Shown here one piece after another: positions 27,756 through 37,037 of a DNA stretch of 64,000 bases. The DNA is taken from contig NZ_CP010827.1 of NCBI RefSeq assembly GCF_000833575.1, forward strand, positions 1,909,993-1,973,992, written 5' to 3'. Under the pieces are notes generated by a model. That model was not told the origin of the DNA. It did no database searches and saw nothing but the letters and a program-made list of their open reading frames with translations. Position 1 is the stretch's first letter, and the number at the start of each line of letters is the position of its first letter. A program made the translations under genes and the position numbers. Source of the stretch: Corynebacterium singulare. GTDB taxonomy: Bacteria; Actinomycetota; Actinomycetes; Mycobacteriales; Mycobacteriaceae.

Positions 27756-29678
27756 ATGTGCGGACTCTGCACACTGCTCAGCGCCCACCGCAACGCAGCC
27801 GAGCACCTTGAGGCCCTTGAACAGTCCCTCCAATGCATGCGCCACCGCGGCCCTGACGCCGCCGGCACGTGGCACGATGAGGATGCCGCTTTCGGCTTCA
27901 ACCGTCTGTCCATCATCGACTTGGAACATTCCGACCAGCCGCTGCGCTGGGGGCCGGAGGACAACCCGGAACGCTATGCTCTGACTTTTAACGGCGAAAT
28001 CTACAACTACGTGGAGCTTCGTGAAGAGCTCAGTGCCGCCGGTTATTCCTTTAATACTGAAGGAGATGGCGAGCCCATCGTCGTGGGCTATCACCATTGG
28101 GGCAAGGACGTTGTGGAGCACCTGCGGGGCATGTTCGGCTTTGTCATTTGGGATACCGAAACCCGCACCATGTTCGCGGGCCGTGACCAGTTCGGCATCA
28201 AGCCGCTCTACTACGCCACGACCGATAAAGGCACCGTTTTCGCCTCTGAGATGAAGTGTATTCTCAGCATGGCCGATTCCATGGGTCTAGATCTCAGCCT
28301 TGATAAGCGCGCCATCGAGCACTACGTCGATCTCCAGTACGTGCCGGAGCCGGAGTCACTCCACGCTAATATCCGCCGCGTCGAGTCCGGCTGCACGGTC
28401 ACCCTCCACCCCGGCGACGAGGTTGTGGCCGAGCGCTACTTCAAGCCCCGCTTCCCCATCCATCCCGTGAAGCAGGGCGAGGAGCAACAGCTCTTCGATA
28501 GGATTGCGCGGGCGCTGGAGGATAGCGTCGAAAAGCACATGCGTGCCGATGTGACCGTAGGTTCCTTCCTCTCCGGCGGTATTGACTCCACCGCCATCGC
28601 CGCCCTGGCCAAGCGCCACAACCCGGACCTGCTCACCTTCACCACCGGATTCGAGCGCGAAGGTTACTCCGAAGTGGACGTCGCCGCCGAGTCCGCAGCG
28701 GCGATTGGTGTGGAGCACATCGTCAAGATTGTCTCCCCCGAGGAGTACGCCGATGCCGTACCGAAGATCATGTGGTACCTGGACAATCCCGTGGCCGATC
28801 CTTCTCTGGTGCCGCTCTACTTTGTGGCACAGGAGGCTCGCAAGCACGTCAAGGTTGTCCTTTCTGGTGAGGGCGCCGACGAGCTCTTTGGTGGCTACAC
28901 CATTTATAAGGAACCACTCTCCCTCGCCCCATTTGAGAAGATCCCCTCCCCTCTCCGTCAGGGTTTGGGCAAGCTCTCGCAGGTGCTTCCCGAGGGCATG
29001 AAGGGCAAGTCCCTTCTCAACCGCGGTTCCATGACCATGGAAGAGCGCTACTACGGAAACGCTCGTTCCTTTAACTTTGAGCAGCTCCAGCGCGTACTCC
29101 CCTGGGCCAAGCCGGAGTGGGACCACCGCGAGGTCACAGCACCCATTTACGCACAGTCCGTGGACTTTGACCCGGTTGCCCGCATGCAACACCTCGACCT
29201 GTTCACCTGGATGCGCGGCGACATCCTAGTCAAGGCCGACAAGATGAATATGGCCAACTCCCTTGAGCTGCGCGTGCCATTCCTGGACAAGGAGGTTTTC
29301 AAGGTGGCGGAAACCATTCCGCACGAGCTGAAGATTTCCCACGGCACCACCAAGTACGCGCTGCGTAAGGCCATGGAACAGATCGTCCCGCCGCATGTGC
29401 TGCACCGCAAGAAGCTCGGTTTCCCGGTGCCGATGCGCCACTGGCTGGCCGGCGACGAACTCTACGGTTGGGCACAGGACCAGATCACCGAGTCGCAGAC
29501 CGAGGACATCTTCAATAAGAAGGAAGTCCTCGAGATGCTCAAGGAGCACCGCGACGGCATCTCCGATCACTCCCGCCGCCTGTGGACCGTACTCTCCTTC
29601 ATGATCTGGCACGGCATCTTTGTGGAGAACCGCATCGATCCGCAGATCGAGCAGCGCGATTACCCCGTGAAACTCTAG
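27756..29678 (+). CDS. asnB: Glutamine-dependent asparagine synthetase-like LtsA/AsnB
   Basis: 640-aa class II amidotransferase. The catalytic Cys2 (MCGLC) starts the N-terminal Ntn glutaminase domain (to ~210), with RHRGPD and NGEIYNY signatures. The synthetase domain has the PPi-loop SFLSGGIDSTA (~270-281). In corynebacteria this protein (LtsA) amidates the DAP residue of peptidoglycan and affects lysozyme sensitivity and glutamate efflux; whether it amidates DAP or makes asparagine cannot be told from sequence alone. The ATG at 27756 is fixed by the need for Cys2 and by AAGGAG upstream. A perfect terminator follows. Confidence 0.94.
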   Translation: MCGLCTLLSAHRNAAEHLEALEQSLQCMRHRGPDAAGTWHDEDAAFGFNRLSIIDLEHSDQPLRWGPEDNPERYALTFNGEIYNYVELREELSAAGYSFNTEGDGEPIVVGYHHWGKDVVEHLRGMFGFVIWDTETRTMFAGRDQFGIKPLYYATTDKGTVFASEMKCILSMADSMGLDLSLDKRAIEHYVDLQYVPEPESLHANIRRVESGCTVTLHPGDEVVAERYFKPRFPIHPVKQGEEQQLFDRIARALEDSVEKHMRADVTVGSFLSGGIDSTAIAALAKRHNPDLLTFTTGFEREGYSEVDVAAESAAAIGVEHIVKIVSPEEYADAVPKIMWYLDNPVADPSLVPLYFVAQEARKHVKVVLSGEGADELFGGYTIYKEPLSLAPFEKIPSPLRQGLGKLSQVLPEGMKGKSLLNRGSMTMEERYYGNARSFNFEQLQRVLPWAKPEWDHREVTAPIYAQSVDFDPVARMQHLDLFTWMRGDILVKADKMNMANSLELRVPFLDKEVFKVAETIPHELKISHGTTKYALRKAMEQIVPPHVLHRKKLGFPVPMRHWLAGDELYGWAQDQITESQTEDIFNKKEVLEMLKEHRDGISDHSRRLWTVLSFMIWHGIFVENRIDPQIEQRDYPVKL

Positions 29679-29691
29679 CCCAGAACGCACT

Positions 29692-29720
29692 AAAGCCCTC
29701 GCCACCATGGCGAGGGCTTT
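29692..29720. terminator. Terminator between convergent asnB and erpA
   Basis: A perfect 12-bp stem, AAAGCCCTCGCC (29692-29703) / GGCGAGGGCTTT (29709-29720), with a 5-nt loop lies between the two converging genes. A/T bases flank both sides, so it can serve both directions, best for asnB. Confidence 0.88.
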
Positions 29721-29738
29721 ATCTGTGCCTACACGGCT

Positions 29739-30083
29739 TTAGTTGAAGGAATCACCGCAGGCGCAGGAGCCACCGGCATTCGGGTTGTCAATGGTGAAGC
29801 CCTGTGCCTCAATGGTGTCGGCGAAGTCGATCTTGGCACCGGTGAGGTACGGGATGGACATCTTGTCAACGACGAGGTTCACGCCACCAATGGTGTCGAC
29901 CTTGTCACCATCGAGGGTGCGGTCGTCAAAGTACAGCTGGTAACGCAGGCCAGCGCAACCGCCCGGCTGGACAGCGATGCGCAGGGACAGGTCGTCGCGG
30001 CCTTCCTGCTCGAGCAGGGACTTTGCCTTGGCGGCAGCGGCGTCGGTCAGGATAACTCCGGTTGCAGACGCGGGAGCGGTCAT
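29739..30083 (-). CDS. erpA: Iron-sulfur cluster insertion protein (A-type carrier, ErpA/HesB)
   Basis: 114-aa A-type Fe-S carrier. The three conserved cysteines are present (PGGCAGLRY and the C-terminal GSCACGDSF). It delivers 4Fe-4S clusters to apoproteins; LipA and QcrA elsewhere in this window would be typical Fe-S recipients, though that link is inferred. It is convergent with asnB and preceded by GGAGAAACC. Length is standard. Confidence 0.95.
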   Translation of the reverse strand: MTAPASATGVILTDAAAAKAKSLLEQEGRDDLSLRIAVQPGGCAGLRYQLYFDDRTLDGDKVDTIGGVNLVVDKMSIPYLTGAKIDFADTIEAQGFTIDNPNAGGSCACGDSFN

Positions 30084-30251
30084 GGTTTCTCCTCTTAATA
30101 TGTACGGAATTTTCTGGAGCCCACCCTACCCTCTCTGCAGAGAGGAATAAAGGATGTCCTCCAGTGCACTGGTGTCGTGTCATTTATGGCTAACGCCGCC
30201 GAGAGCGGGCCTATTCCCAGTACGCCCTCACAACCTTGTACGCTAAACAGC

Positions 30252-30944
30252 GTGAAACTTCCGTGGCAACAAGACGATAAGACCCCTTCCCCCGCCGAGC
30301 AGTCCCCGGCGCCGGAAGAGAAGACCGCCGCCGAGAAAACGCACCGCAAGGGCTACACGCCGCCAAAGGGCCGCCCCACGCCTAAGCGCGATGCGCAGGA
30401 AATCGCCCGCGGCGTTAAGCGCGATCCCCAGGGCATGTCGGATGCCCAGCGCCACCAGCACCGCAAGGAGCTTAAGGCGTCCATGTCCAAGGAGGAATGG
30501 AAGGACTACAAGCGCAAGGAGCGCCAAGAGTCCCGCGCCCGCCGAAACGAGGCCCAAGAGCGCATGGCCGCTGGTGATGAGCGCTACCTGCTCGCCCGCG
30601 ACAAAGGTGAAGTCCGCCGTTATGTGCGCGATTGGATTGATTCGCGCCGCTTCCTCAACGAATGGGTGCTGCCTTTTGCCCTCGTACTGTTCGTGCTCAT
30701 GTTCGTCATCGGCAGCAACCCCAATCTGGCCAACATCACCTCCATTGCCGCGATGGTTGTCATCGCAGTCTTCGCCATTGAGGGATTCTGGCTGGCTCGC
30801 AAGTGCAACAACGCGGTGCGCCTGAAATTCCCGGGCACCACCGAGGCGGGATTTGGTTTGGGATTTTATGCTTATTCCCGCGCCACCCAGCCACGCAAGT
30901 GGCGTACCCCGCGCCCGCAGGTGGAGCGCGGCGCCGCCGTGTAA
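30252..30944 (+). CDS. DUF3043 membrane protein
   Basis: 230-aa actinobacterial DUF3043 protein. The highly charged, low-complexity N-terminal half (Pro/Glu, then Lys/Arg-rich, residues 1-115) includes the conserved KGYTPPKGRPTPKR stretch. Two membrane segments follow (~140-160 and ~165-185), then a short basic tail. GTG 30252 (VKLPWQQDD) matches homologues and is probably leaderless, with TACGCT a few bases upstream; the open frame extends to 30177. Function unknown. The stop is 12 bp before cobT. Confidence 0.88.
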   Translation: MKLPWQQDDKTPSPAEQSPAPEEKTAAEKTHRKGYTPPKGRPTPKRDAQEIARGVKRDPQGMSDAQRHQHRKELKASMSKEEWKDYKRKERQESRARRNEAQERMAAGDERYLLARDKGEVRRYVRDWIDSRRFLNEWVLPFALVLFVLMFVIGSNPNLANITSIAAMVVIAVFAIEGFWLARKCNNAVRLKFPGTTEAGFGLGFYAYSRATQPRKWRTPRPQVERGAAV

Positions 30945-30956
30945 ACCGGAGGACAC

Positions 30957-31856
30957 ATGCCTGATTTCACCGCCGTTCCGCAGCTGCGCAACCACTCCGC
31001 GGAGGAGCCGGGGCGCCTCGCTGACATTGCCGCGTGGCTTGCAGCCGCGCAGGATTCGGAGAGGGCCCAGCCGCTTAGCCGGCCACGCGCCATCATCTTT
31101 GCTGGCGCGCACGGCATTGCAGAGCGCACCATTGACGGCGTAGGAATTGGCCCCCACACTGGCGCCGACGAGGAACGCTGGCGAGAGAACATCGCCACCG
31201 CAGCCCAGCGCGCGGGGGCGGGTGTGGATTTCCTTGAATGCGCCGAAGCAGCGCCTATCGACGTCTCCCCTGCCATGTCCGCCGAGCAGCTTGAGCACCA
31301 CGTGGAGCTAGGTAAAGAGGCAGCCGACCGCGAGGTGGACTCCGGTGCAGATCTGCTGATTGCTTCTGATTTCGGTATCGGTGGCGAGACGGTCGCCGCC
31401 GCCGTCATGGGCCGCATTACCTATACGGAGCCGGTGGCCATCCTTGGAACCCGCACAGCCGGAGGCATGGCGGATGGCATGTGGAAGACCCGCGTGACCA
31501 TCGTCCGCGATGCCATGTTCCGTGCCCGCAACCTAGAGGGCTGGGAGGTCGTGCAGACCATCGGCTCCCCAAGCCTCGCCGGGTTGGTGGGCTTCATCGC
31601 GCAGGCAGCGGTGCGGCGTACGCCTATGCTCATCGCCGGCCCCCTAGCCGCCACCGCCGCGGTTCTCGCTGAACGCAGCGCTCCCGGCGTTAAGTGCTGG
31701 CTCCGCGCAGGAAGCAGCTCCCCCGAACCGGCAGAAGCCCTTGCTTACAAGGAGCTGGGCCTCAGCCCACTCCTTGACCTGGATCTAGGCGCCGGCTATC
31801 CCCTCGGCGCGCTCGCAGCCCTGCCGCTCGTGCAGCTGGCCGCCGAGCTCGCCTAG
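30957..31856 (+). CDS. cobT: Nicotinate-nucleotide-DMB phosphoribosyltransferase CobT
   Basis: 299-aa enzyme that activates the lower-ligand base in cobalamin nucleotide-loop assembly. Family stretches are FAGAHGIAERTIDGVGIGPHTGADEE, ASDFGIGGETVAAAV, LGTRTAGGMADGMW, PMLIAGPLAA and the C-terminal DLDLGAGYPLGALAALP. It is shorter than the E. coli type (~350 aa), as in other actinobacteria. cobU and cobS, often adjacent in relatives, are not present on either side. GGAGG is 6-7 bases before the ATG. Confidence 0.9.
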   Translation: MPDFTAVPQLRNHSAEEPGRLADIAAWLAAAQDSERAQPLSRPRAIIFAGAHGIAERTIDGVGIGPHTGADEERWRENIATAAQRAGAGVDFLECAEAAPIDVSPAMSAEQLEHHVELGKEAADREVDSGADLLIASDFGIGGETVAAAVMGRITYTEPVAILGTRTAGGMADGMWKTRVTIVRDAMFRARNLEGWEVVQTIGSPSLAGLVGFIAQAAVRRTPMLIAGPLAATAAVLAERSAPGVKCWLRAGSSSPEPAEALAYKELGLSPLLDLDLGAGYPLGALAALPLVQLAAELA

Positions 31857-31878
31857 ATAGCGCGCTTAGACAGCGCGC

Positions 31879-32982
31879 TTACTTCGGGTCAACCAGCGTG
31901 TGTAGCCAGCCGTGGGAATCCTCCACGGCACCGCGCTGAATGCCGGTAAGGCGCTCACGCAGGGCCATGGTCGTCGCACCTGCCTCATCATTGTTGATGT
32001 GGAAGTCCACACCATCACCCAGAACATGGCCCACCGGGGTGATGACCGCGGCAGTACCGCAGGCAAAGGTTTCCGTCATCGCGCCAGAGGCAACATCCTC
32101 TTCCCACTCCTTGTAGGTAATACGGCGCTCTTCGACCTTGAGCCCCATGTCCTCAGCCACCTGCAGCAGGGACTTACGGGTAATGCCTGGCAGCAAAGAG
32201 CCTGACAGCTCCGGAGTCACCAGTGTTTGGTTGCCCTCCTCGCCGTAGATGAAGGCCAGGTTCATGCCGCCCATCTCCTCGATGTAGGTGCGCTCGATGG
32301 CATCCAGCCACACGACCTGGTCGCAGCCCTTCTCGGCAGCCTGCGCCTGCGCTAGCAGAGAACCCGCGTAGTTGCCGGCGAACTTTGCGGCACCGGTACC
32401 GCCTGGTGCGGCGCGGACATAGTCGGTAGACAGCCAGACGGACACCGGCTTGATGCCACCAGAGAAGTACGCACCGGCCGGGGATGCAATGACCACGTAG
32501 CGGTAGGAGTGCGCTGGGTGCACGCCCAGGGACGCGTCCATAGCGATCATGAAGGGGCGGAAATACAGGGCTTCCTCGCCGCCGGCCTCGGGTACCCAGT
32601 CTTGGTCAACCTCAGCAAGCTGGCGCAGGGACTCCACAAACTCCTCGTCTGGCAGCTGCGGCATGGCCATACGCTCCGCAGAATCCTGCAGGCGTTGCGC
32701 ATTCTGGTCTGGGCGGAAGGTAGCGATGCTGCCGTCGGGCTGACGGTAGGCCTTAATGCCCTCGAAGATGGCCTGGCCGTAGTGGAACACGGTGGACGCC
32801 GGATCCATGCTAAACGGCGCGTACGGTCGCACCTGAGCATCGTGCCAGCCCTTGTCCTCGGTCCAATCGATGGTCACCATGTGGTCGGTGAAGTACGTGC
32901 CAAAGCCCGGGTTCGCCAGAATCTCCTGCAGGCGCTCCGGGGAGGTGGGGGTTTCGGTTCGCGTCACGGTGTAATTCAACAT
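31879..32982 (-). CDS. ilvE: Branched-chain amino acid aminotransferase
   Basis: 367-aa class IV PLP aminotransferase, the last step of Val/Leu/Ile synthesis. The PLP lysine is in [15 protein letters not shown] (~residue 203). [26 protein letters not shown] and the [13 protein letters not shown] phosphate-binding stretch are conserved. It is convergent with cobT (22 bp between stops) and divergent from pepA. Start ATG 32982 ([12 protein letters not shown]). Confidence 0.95.
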   Translation of the reverse strand: MLNYTVTRTETPTSPERLQEILANPGFGTYFTDHMVTIDWTEDKGWHDAQVRPYAPFSMDPASTVFHYGQAIFEGIKAYRQPDGSIATFRPDQNAQRLQDSAERMAMPQLPDEEFVESLRQLAEVDQDWVPEAGGEEALYFRPFMIAMDASLGVHPAHSYRYVVIASPAGAYFSGGIKPVSVWLSTDYVRAAPGGTGAAKFAGNYAGSLLAQAQAAEKGCDQVVWLDAIERTYIEEMGGMNLAFIYGEEGNQTLVTPELSGSLLPGITRKSLLQVAEDMGLKVEERRITYKEWEEDVASGAMTETFACGTAAVITPVGHVLGDGVDFHINNDEAGATTMALRERLTGIQRGAVEDSHGWLHTLVDPK

Positions 32983-33113
32983 GATTCACAGCGTACTCTC
33001 CGCCCGCCTATAGAGGTGCAGAAATGCGGGAGTTTGAACCCGTGGCGGTGCCGACCACTGTCACGGGTAGGGTGTGAGAAGTATCCCATTGTCATTTTCA
33101 CAAGGAGGACATC

Positions 33114-34613
33114 GTGGCTTCTTCCACGTTCGAACTGCCCGCACGCGGCTCTTTCCCCACCGTTGAGCTGGCCAAGAAGGCCCCCAAGCAGGCAGATGCC
33201 TTGCTGATCGCCACCTTTGCTGGCGAAGAGGGACTTGAGGTTCCGGGCACCTCCCTGCTCGGTTCCTCCGCGCTACGCTCCACCTATGAGTCCCTAGCCG
33301 CCGTGGGCGCGACGGGCAAGGCCGGGGAAATCATCAAGGTTCCCGCCCCACAAAAGGCGGGCGCTGCACAGATCATCGCGCTGGGCTTGGGCGATGTTGA
33401 AGCCCTCGACGATGAAGCCCTTCGACGCGCCGCCGGCACCGCTGCCCGCGCCACCGCAGGCGTGGGGACCATCGCCACCACCTTGACAGACTTCGGCGTT
33501 GCCGCTGCTGTTGAGGGTCTCATCCTCGGTGGCTACACCTACCGCGGCATCCGTTCCACCAACCTCAAGGATGAACAGCAGCCCGCCACCTTTATTGTCG
33601 TGGCAGACAAGTCCGCTTCCGAAGAGTTTGAGGCTGCCCGCATCGTGGCGGAATCTGTTCTCATCTCCCGTGATCTGGTGAATACCCCGGCTAACGAGCT
33701 CTACCCGGAATCCTACGCCGCGTTCCTGACCGGCCAGGCCAAGGAGGCCGGTCTCGAGGTTGAGGTTCTCGATGAGAAGCAGTTGGAGAAGCAGGGCTTC
33801 GGAGGAATCCTCGCCGTGGGCAAGGGCTCTGCCCGCCCGCCTCGCTTGGTGCGCCTGAGCTGGAATCCCAAGAAGGCTAAGAAGCACGTGGCTCTCGTGG
33901 GCAAAGGCATTACCTTCGATACCGGCGGTATTTCCCTCAAGCCAGGCAATGGCATGTGGGACATGATTTCGGATATGGGTGGCTCTGCCTCCATGGCAGC
34001 CACCATTATCGCCGCGGCCAAGCTCAAGCTACCGGTCCAGATCACCGCTACCCTGCCGCTGGCGGAAAATATGCCGGGCGCGGGCGCTACCCGCCCGGGT
34101 GACGTCATCACGCACTACGGCGGGTTGACCTCCGAGGTCCTCAACACCGACGCCGAGGGCCGCCTCGTGCTGTCGGACGCCATCGCGCGCGCCAGCGAGG
34201 ACAAGCCGGACTACCTCATCGAGACTGCTACCCTCACCGGCGCACAGATCGTCGCGCTCGGCGCACGCACAGCAGGCGTTATGGGCTCCGAAGTCTTCCG
34301 CGATCGCATCGCCGAGATTGGCCGCGAGGTGGGCGAAAATGCTTGGGCCATGCCCTTGCTCGAGGAACACGACGAGGAGATCACCTCCCAGGCCGCAGAC
34401 ATCCGCAACATCAATGCCAAGCGCGAAGGCGGCATGGAGTTCGCAGGTACCTACCTTAAGCAGTTCGTCGGCGAAGGTATCGAATGGGCCCACATCGACA
34501 TTGCTGGCCCGTCCTGGAATGGTGGCGCACCGCGCGGTTACACCCCGAAGCGCGCCACCGGCGTTCCGGTGCGCACCGTGGTGGCAGCGCTGCGCGAGAT
34601 CTCGGAGCAGTAA
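33114..34613 (+). CDS. pepA: Leucyl aminopeptidase (M17)
   Basis: 499-aa cytosolic dizinc exopeptidase. The M17 signature NTDAEGRLVL is at ~344-353. The metal-binding and catalytic residues are in VGKGITFDTGGISLKPG and MGGSASM. An N-terminal macro-like domain occupies ~1-165. The GTG start at 33114 has AAGGAGG five bases upstream. It is transcribed divergently from ilvE across a 131-bp promoter region. Confidence 0.95.
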   Translation: MASSTFELPARGSFPTVELAKKAPKQADALLIATFAGEEGLEVPGTSLLGSSALRSTYESLAAVGATGKAGEIIKVPAPQKAGAAQIIALGLGDVEALDDEALRRAAGTAARATAGVGTIATTLTDFGVAAAVEGLILGGYTYRGIRSTNLKDEQQPATFIVVADKSASEEFEAARIVAESVLISRDLVNTPANELYPESYAAFLTGQAKEAGLEVEVLDEKQLEKQGFGGILAVGKGSARPPRLVRLSWNPKKAKKHVALVGKGITFDTGGISLKPGNGMWDMISDMGGSASMAATIIAAAKLKLPVQITATLPLAENMPGAGATRPGDVITHYGGLTSEVLNTDAEGRLVLSDAIARASEDKPDYLIETATLTGAQIVALGARTAGVMGSEVFRDRIAEIGREVGENAWAMPLLEEHDEEITSQAADIRNINAKREGGMEFAGTYLKQFVGEGIEWAHIDIAGPSWNGGAPRGYTPKRATGVPVRTVVAALREISEQ

Positions 34614-34647
34614 CCACGTCTGAGCAGGTTGACTGCCCAAAGACTGC

Positions 34648-35922
34648 TCAGACCTCCTCCCCCGCGATGACGTAGTCCTCCTTGTCGGCGAGCGGGAGGA
34701 CCGTGCCGTCGGACATGGCGCGGTCGGTGACTACCCCGTTGTCGTCGACAAGCGCCACGTCGTTGCCGCCTTCCCGCAGGCGACGCAGCCCCTCCTTGAG
34801 CATGCGCCGGCCCACCTTGTGCAGGCCAGAGACCTGCGAAAAATCGAGCGCCAAACGCTTGCCGGAGAATTGACGCTCCTCCAACTCGTGCAGGATGGCC
34901 TCCGTGGCGGTGAAATTGATGTGGCCCTGCAGACGGATGATGGCAGTATCCTCGTCTTCATCAACACTGCGCACCGGGTACACACCGAAGCGGTTGTCCG
35001 TGGACATGAGGTGCAGCCCCATATCCGAAGAAAGCTTCTGAAAAATGGACGTTCCGCGCACGCTATTTCCCTGCTCATCCAAGCGCGGGGAGAGCGTGGC
35101 CACGCCGAGCTGACCGGGCAGCGTACCGATGAGACCGCCGGCCACACCGGACTTTGCGGGGATGCCTACCTCCGCCATCCAGCGCCCAGCGCCGTCGTAC
35201 ATACCGCAGGAGCTCATCACCGCAAGGGTGAGGCGGCACACATCGGCGTCCAAAATCTTCTCCCCCGTTACCGGCTGGCGCCCGCCATTGGCCAGCGTGG
35301 CGGACATAACGGCTAGGTCGCGGACGTCGACAGACAGCGCGCACTGCGAGGTATAGGACAGTACTGCATCGTGCGCATCATCCTGGATGATGCCATAAGA
35401 GCGCAGCATGTGGGCGATGGAGAGGTTGCGCTCGGCATGCTCGAGTTCGGAGTCACACAGGCGCTTGTCGACGTCCACCTCGCGCCCCGCCAGCTTCGAC
35501 ATGTAGCTGCGGATGCGCTCCACGCGGTCTTCCACCGTGGAGTCCACGCCGTTGATGAGCTGGTTGACCACGATGGCGCCGGCATTAATCATCGGATTGA
35601 CGGGGCGGTGGTCCTTTGCCAGGGACAGCTCATTAAAAGCCTGGCCGGAGGGCTCAAGCCCGACAACCTCCCGTACTTCGTTCAGGCCCAGCTCCTGCAA
35701 GGCAAGTGCATACACAAAGGGCTTGGAGATGGACTGGATGGTGAAGCGATTCTCTGCGTCACCGGCACTGTATAAGTGCCCCGTGACCGAGCAGAGGGCT
35801 ACGCCGAGTTGGTCTGGGTTGGCCTCGGCAAGCTCGGGAATGTAATCCGCAACCTCACCGCCATCCTCATCGCGCACTGAGTTCAGAATCTTCTCTAAAT
35901 AAAAAGGAATCGGTGTTTTCAT
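34648..35922 (-). CDS. glsA: Glutaminase A with C-terminal STAS domain
   Basis: 424-aa beta-lactamase-fold glutaminase, L-Gln -> L-Glu + NH3. The catalytic SISK motif is in RFTIQSISKPFVY (~65-76); NPMINAGAIV, GYTSQ-like YTSQCALSV and SGVAGGLIGTLPGQLG are conserved. A STAS-like domain follows (~320-395, IRLQGHINFTATEAI...LALDFSQVSGLHKVGRRML), an arrangement seen in other actinobacterial glutaminases. The upstream frame to 36045 overlaps pncA, so ATG 35922 (MKTPIPFYLEKIL) is chosen. Only 28 bp separate the divergent starts of glsA and pncA, so the promoters overlap. Confidence 0.92.
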   Translation of the reverse strand: MKTPIPFYLEKILNSVRDEDGGEVADYIPELAEANPDQLGVALCSVTGHLYSAGDAENRFTIQSISKPFVYALALQELGLNEVREVVGLEPSGQAFNELSLAKDHRPVNPMINAGAIVVNQLINGVDSTVEDRVERIRSYMSKLAGREVDVDKRLCDSELEHAERNLSIAHMLRSYGIIQDDAHDAVLSYTSQCALSVDVRDLAVMSATLANGGRQPVTGEKILDADVCRLTLAVMSSCGMYDGAGRWMAEVGIPAKSGVAGGLIGTLPGQLGVATLSPRLDEQGNSVRGTSIFQKLSSDMGLHLMSTDNRFGVYPVRSVDEDEDTAIIRLQGHINFTATEAILHELEERQFSGKRLALDFSQVSGLHKVGRRMLKEGLRRLREGGNDVALVDDNGVVTDRAMSDGTVLPLADKEDYVIAGEEV

Positions 35923-35950
35923 CCCGCCCCAGCGTATAGAATTATGCGGT

Positions 35951-36493
35951 ATGAAGCCCGCACTTATCATCGTTGACGTCCAACACGATTTCTGTCCCGG
36001 CGGTGCCCTTGCTACTGACAAGGGCAACGAGGTAGCAGATCGCATCGGTACTCTCCAGCCGAGTTACGATACCGTCGTTGCCACCCAAGATTGGCACATT
36101 GACCCTGGCACGCACTTCTCTGAGAACCCGGACTTTGTCGATTCGTGGCCTGTGCACTGCGTGGCCGAGTCCTTCGGTGCCGCCATGCATGAGTCGATCG
36201 GCCCGGCGGAGGCCTACTTCCGCAAGGGCGAGTACACCGCGGCCTACTCGGGATTCGAGGGCACGGCTGACGGCGCAACGCTCGCGGACTGGCTGCGGGC
36301 ACGGGAGATTACGGACGTCGACATCGTCGGTATCGCCACAGATCACTGCGTGCGCGCCACGGCTGCCGACGCCCTCACAGAGGGATTCACCGTCAGAGTA
36401 CTGGCTGACTATTGCGCGCCTGTCGACGTCTCCCGGGGCGAAGCCGCGCTTCTGGAACTCGCCGACGCGGGGGCCACCATCGTGCGAGATTAA
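35951..36493 (+). CDS. pncA: Nicotinamidase/pyrazinamidase
   Basis: 180-aa isochorismatase-fold amidohydrolase: nicotinamide -> nicotinate + NH3. The catalytic triad is visible as Asp (IIVDVQHDF), Lys (FRKGEY) and Cys (ATDHCVRATA). Metal ligands are in DWHIDPGTHF. The gene also predicts pyrazinamide activation. It starts 28 bp from the divergent glsA with TAGAATTAT upstream of the ATG, suggesting a very short leader. Length is normal. Confidence 0.95.
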   Translation: MKPALIIVDVQHDFCPGGALATDKGNEVADRIGTLQPSYDTVVATQDWHIDPGTHFSENPDFVDSWPVHCVAESFGAAMHESIGPAEAYFRKGEYTAAYSGFEGTADGATLADWLRAREITDVDIVGIATDHCVRATAADALTEGFTVRVLADYCAPVDVSRGEAALLELADAGATIVRD

Positions 36494-36510
36494 CCCCCCA
36501 TTAGTGCTCG

Positions 36511-36909
36511 TTAGCCCTCGTTGCGTTGTTGACGCTGCTCGAAGCGTTCGCGGCGTTCGCGCTGTTCTTCCCGCTTGCGGAGGATGCGCTCACGCTCAAT
36601 GCGCTCGCGCATACGTTGTGGATAACCGGTTTCCTCGACGTCGTAGACATCGCACCGTAGCAGCTTGGCCACAGCGTCAATGCCTTTCGGACCGCCGATG
36701 CGACGCCGGATGAAGGCGCCATTTTCGTCGACGACCACCACAGACATCTCGTTGACCACGGTCTCTGGCTCGATAAAGGCCTCAATATAGGCCCGGCCCT
36801 GTGCCCAGCGCTGCAGCTCCTGGGCGTCCTCCGCACGGATCGTCTCGCCTGGGGCGCGTGGCGGGCGCAATTGGGAGCGGGAACTGTTGCGTCGGAAGGG
36901 GTTGAACAT
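36511..36909 (-). CDS. Uncharacterised actinobacterial protein (cg2420-like)
   Basis: 132-aa soluble protein conserved next to the E2 gene in corynebacteria. The core (~30-90) has WAQGRAYIEAFIEPETVVNEMSVVVVDENGAFIRRRIGGPKGIDAVAKLL, a compact alpha/beta segment I do not recognise. The C-terminal ~40 residues form a single charged helix of Arg/Glu repeats (likely coiled coil). ATG 36909 (MFNPFRRNS) is preferred to the frame start at 36978. It is convergent with pncA and divergent from sucB. No function proposed. Confidence 0.75.
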   Translation of the reverse strand: MFNPFRRNSSRSQLRPPRAPGETIRAEDAQELQRWAQGRAYIEAFIEPETVVNEMSVVVVDENGAFIRRRIGGPKGIDAVAKLLRCDVYDVEETGYPQRMRERIERERILRKREEQRERRERFEQRQQRNEG

Positions 36910-37037
36910 GACTCCCAAGCCTACCCCGTGAGGAGGGTGCCCCAATTCACCCCACCTGTGCGCATGGTGTGCGGGCACGCTGTAGAATCGGGCACTAGCG
37001 TTTCACTACTTCCAACTTTCGAGGAGTCTTATAACTT

